From NCBI GenBank assembly GCA_011053055.1, contig DRHT01000031.1:62001-126000 (forward strand): a stretch of DNA of 64,000 bases, written 5' to 3'. Shown here piece by piece: positions 61,718-64,000 of the stretch. The position numbers and the translations under genes are program-made. The notes below the pieces were generated by a model, which saw only the letters and a list, made by a program, of their open reading frames with translations, made no database searches and was not told the origin of the DNA. This DNA comes from Halopseudomonas sabulinigri (GTDB lineage: Bacteria; Pseudomonadota; Gammaproteobacteria; Pseudomonadales; Pseudomonadaceae). Position 1 is the first letter of the stretch; every line of letters starts with the position of its first letter.

Positions 61718-62740
61718 ATGCCGTCCCAACAATTCTGGCTCAGCCCAGCGGTTCACCCCGTGTACGCACGCCTGGTTTACGCCGAGCTGTTGCGCCAAGG
61801 CTTGAGCGCCGAACAGATACAGACCGACATTCCGCTAGACTGGAGCGCGCTGTTACACAGCAATCAGTTCCTCAGCCTCAGTAACCTGCAGAGCTTGCTG
61901 CTCAATGCCATGGCGCTCAGCGACTGTCCTTGGCTGGGTTTTGCTGTGGGTATGCATACAGATGTAAGCGCACACGGCCCGGCTGGTTACGCGGCAGTCA
62001 CCGCGCCCACGATTGGCGAGGCCATCAGCCTCACAGAGCAATACACCAGCTTGCGTCAGCACCTTGCGGCGTTTCGATTGGAAAGCAGCCAGCCCCCCGT
62101 ATTGGTTCTCGACGAATTACGCATGCCCGAAGCCATCCGCGAATATCTGCTGGGGCATTTCACTACCGCGCTGCTTCGGCTGCTTGAAACCCTCGGCGGG
62201 CAACCGCTGAACAGCGCCATCCGTATAGACTGGCCGTTGCCGAAGCCTTGCTGGGCGAAAGAGATTGAAGGTTATGCTGGAGAATGGCGCTATGGCGCAG
62301 ACGCTCTGCGCATTTACCTGCCGGCTGGACTACTGCAGCAAGACTGTCTCGGCGCTGATGCCCAAGCCTGCCAACAGGCTCTGCGCGATTGCGCCAACCA
62401 GCTACACCGCCAGCAACGAGGCGGCACCCTGACTGAGCGTATCAAACAGCGTCTACTGCAGACCGGACAAGGCTTTCCCACGCTGCCTGAGATGGCGGAA
62501 CACGAACATGTCACCGCGCGTACACTGATTCGTCACCTGCGCAACGAAGGCACTCACTATCAACACATTCTGGACAACCTGCGTAGCGAGCAGGCGAGCT
62601 GGTTATTGGTGCACACCGAGCTGAGTATCGAGAGCATTGCCGAGCGGCTGGGCTATCAGGATACCAGCAACTTCAGCCGCACCTTTCGTCGTTGGCACGG
62701 CTGTACGCCCAGGTTATACCGCACCCAGTATCAGCGGTGA
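61718..62740 (+). CDS. AraC-family regulator (OruR/ArgR-like), probable alkB regulator
   Basis: 340 aa from ATG 61718 (MPSQQFWLSPAVHPVYARLV), with CAAGG six bases upstream; the start at 61595 would put the gene through the shared promoter. N-terminal Arabinose_bd-like domain (LGFAVGMHTDVSAHGPAGYA) and C-terminal HTH_18 with LSIESIAERLGYQDTSNFSR and HGCTPRLYRTQ. Position suggests control of alkB, as in AlkR-type regulators. Inducer unknown. Confidence 0.85.
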   Translation: MPSQQFWLSPAVHPVYARLVYAELLRQGLSAEQIQTDIPLDWSALLHSNQFLSLSNLQSLLLNAMALSDCPWLGFAVGMHTDVSAHGPAGYAAVTAPTIGEAISLTEQYTSLRQHLAAFRLESSQPPVLVLDELRMPEAIREYLLGHFTTALLRLLETLGGQPLNSAIRIDWPLPKPCWAKEIEGYAGEWRYGADALRIYLPAGLLQQDCLGADAQACQQALRDCANQLHRQQRGGTLTERIKQRLLQTGQGFPTLPEMAEHEHVTARTLIRHLRNEGTHYQHILDNLRSEQASWLLVHTELSIESIAERLGYQDTSNFSRTFRRWHGCTPRLYRTQYQR

Positions 62741-62770
62741 GGCAAGCAGCGCCCCACCGGCCGACGTCGG

Positions 62771-63868
62771 TTACTGAGGCGTAACCCGCAACACGCTGCC
62801 ATTGGCGCTATCGGTCAGCAGATAAACTGCGCCATCAGGACCGGTGCGCACATCACGGAAACGAGCGTTCAGTTCTTTAAAAAGGCTTTGCTGCTCAACC
62901 ACCTTGGTGCCATCCAGCACTACCCGGCGTACTTCCTTACCGGCCAAGGCCGATACCAGCAAATTACCCTGCCACTGCGGGAACAGCTCGCCGCGATACA
63001 AGGTCATGCCCGAAGGTGCGATAGAGGGAGTCCAGTGCAGCAGCGGCTGCTCCAGCCCCGGCAGTTCGGTGTATGGCGACACCTGGGCACCGTCGTAATC
63101 GATGCCATAGGTGATTTTTGGCCAGCCGTAATTCTTGCCAGCCTCAATCAGGTTAACCTCGTCACCACCGCGCGGGCCGTGCTCATTACTGAATATCCGT
63201 TGTGTTTGCGCATCGTAGAGGATCGCTTGCACGCTGCGGTGACCAATACTGAACAGCTCTGGCTGCGCGCCTTCTTGCGCAACAAAGGGATTATCTTGAG
63301 GGGCAGAACCATCGCGATTCAGACGCACAATGCTTCCCAAGTGGTTGGCGGTGTTCTGCGCCTGCTCGCGATAATCGAAACCGTCGCCCAAGGTCAGCAG
63401 AAGAGTGTTGTCTGGTAGAAAGGCTATGCGACCGCCGTAATGGGCGCTACCTTTTTTGGCTGGCTGCACGCGGAAAATTTCCTGAGTGTTTTCCAGCGCT
63501 TTGCCATTGAAGTGCGCCGAAGCGAGGCAGGTATGGTTAGCCTCGGCCGTACCACAGGCATAGCTCATGAATAGCTCGCCTGACTCAGCAAAGTCCGGCG
63601 CCAAAGCCAGCCCCATCAGGCCCGCCTGGCTATTAACGAACGCCTCAGGTACGCCGCTGATCGGCTCGGCCTGCAGCTCACCCGCCGCGTTGATCAAACG
63701 CAGCCGGCCAGCCCGCTCAGTCACCAACATGCCGCCATCAGGCAAAAAGGCTAATGACCAAGGGAAGGACAAACCTTCGGCAACGGCCTCAATTTTATAG
63801 TCTGCGGCCTGAACGCTGGCGCTAGCCGCCAGCAACAGGACGGCACTCACAAGAGCTTTATTTAACAT
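62771..63868 (-). CDS. PQQ-dependent aldose sugar dehydrogenase (YliI/Asd-like)
   Basis: 365 aa with signal peptide (LVSAVLLLAASASVQA). Six-bladed propeller: GLSFPWSLAFLPDGGMLVTERAGRL at blade 1, SIGHRSVQAILYD and FSNEHGPRGGDEVNLIEAGKNYGWP (PQQ and Ca region), then LYRGELFPQWQGNLLVSALA. Oxidises aldose sugars in the periplasm with PQQ as cofactor. Convergent with the AraC gene. Confidence 0.87.
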   Translation of the reverse strand: MLNKALVSAVLLLAASASVQAADYKIEAVAEGLSFPWSLAFLPDGGMLVTERAGRLRLINAAGELQAEPISGVPEAFVNSQAGLMGLALAPDFAESGELFMSYACGTAEANHTCLASAHFNGKALENTQEIFRVQPAKKGSAHYGGRIAFLPDNTLLLTLGDGFDYREQAQNTANHLGSIVRLNRDGSAPQDNPFVAQEGAQPELFSIGHRSVQAILYDAQTQRIFSNEHGPRGGDEVNLIEAGKNYGWPKITYGIDYDGAQVSPYTELPGLEQPLLHWTPSIAPSGMTLYRGELFPQWQGNLLVSALAGKEVRRVVLDGTKVVEQQSLFKELNARFRDVRTGPDGAVYLLTDSANGSVLRVTPQ

Positions 63869-63892
63869 AGGTCATTCTCCTTGAGCGAGTCA

Positions 63893-64000
63893 TCAGCCCA
63901 GCACCCGCAGCCCGCGCCGCGCTTTAGGCTTGGTCAAACGACCAAACAACCAACTGCCCACACCGACCGCCAGCATCATGCACAGCAAGCCAGCGGTAAC
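63893..64000 (-). CDS. C-terminal fragment of a membrane protein (runs off window)
   Basis: 35 codons to TGA at 63893. LLCMMLAVGVGSWLFGRLTK is a last TM helix followed by a basic tail (KPKARRGLRVLG). Not identifiable from this fragment. The gap to the sugar dehydrogenase ATG is 24 bases, so the two are probably one operon. Confidence 0.55.
   Translation of the reverse strand, partial: VTAGLLCMMLAVGVGSWLFGRLTKPKARRGLRVLG

Noticed and set aside
1-64000. CRISPR array, prophage or insertion sequence
   Set aside because: No regularly spaced repeats, integrase, transposase or phage structural genes were found by reading both strands.

Overview
The window is a dense chromosomal segment of a gamma-proteobacterium of the Pseudomonas lineage. 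The best evidence is gene order. On the left, pepP-ubiH-ubiI lies on the minus strand next to a ygfB-like gene, with a TIGR02449 gene, zapA, 6S RNA and 5-formyl-THF cyclo-ligase facing the other way. After that come ilvA/rpiA and D-2-hydroxyglutarate dehydrogenase/serA. These are two blocks that I recall being kept together in Pseudomonas. Alkane hydroxylase, a GH13_18 sugar phosphorylase and many diguanylate cyclases would suit a marine or hydrocarbon-associated member such as the Halopseudomonas group, but that placement is inference. I see no phage, insertion sequence, CRISPR array, rRNA or tRNA, and gene spacing is tight throughout.

Layout. 0-5 kb: the start of an iron ABC transporter binding protein with a Fur-like box, then the ubiquinone hydroxylase/aminopeptidase P operon. 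5-11.7 kb: cell division (zapA), 6S RNA with the folate enzyme, an EVE-domain protein, a membrane diguanylate cyclase (DGC), threonine deaminase and ribose-5-phosphate isomerase. 11.7-16.2 kb: a minus-strand operon of D-2-hydroxyglutarate dehydrogenase, a FAH-family enzyme and a SdiA-regulated-type protein, divergent from serA; the dehydrogenase is expected to remove the 2-hydroxyglutarate that SerA makes. 16.3-18.6 kb: a soluble CBS-histidine kinase and a response regulator with two receiver domains and no output domain. 18.6-28 kb: a HIF-like prolyl hydroxylase, a lipase-like hydrolase, malate synthase G and several small or hypothetical genes, one of whose start codon lies inside a perfect hairpin. 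28-36 kb: lipoproteins, three DGCs, a lipase and a PAP2 phosphatase. 36-40 kb: a lipid-kinase/phosphoesterase/extensin-like operon, a TauE-type exporter and a GST. 40-53 kb: a GH13_18 phosphorylase, an MFS exporter, YqaA, RNA methyltransferase, flavoprotein, periplasmic amidohydrolase, HdeD, an Lnt-like enzyme facing a YihG-like acyltransferase, alanine dehydrogenase and another DGC. 53-56 kb: a receiver-CheC protein with its partner DGC, followed by a promoter with a perfect CRP/Vfr half-site pair and an unlisted 54-codon small ORF. 56-64 kb: dbpA, an SLC13/TrkA-C permease, periplasmic sodC, rubredoxin-alkB with a divergent AraC regulator, a PQQ-type sugar dehydrogenase and the tail of a membrane protein.

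The main theme is c-di-GMP synthesis: six separate GGDEF proteins in 64 kb, each with an intact GG(D/E)EF and an upstream RxxD inhibitory site, and no EAL or HD-GYP partner. The most unusual items are the CRP-box promoter with the small basic ORF (55.66-55.98 kb), the start-codon hairpin (25.57 kb), the receiver-CheC/DGC pair, the orphan GH13_18 enzyme and the kinase/double-receiver pair. I found no clearly new multi-gene system; those five are the best leads.
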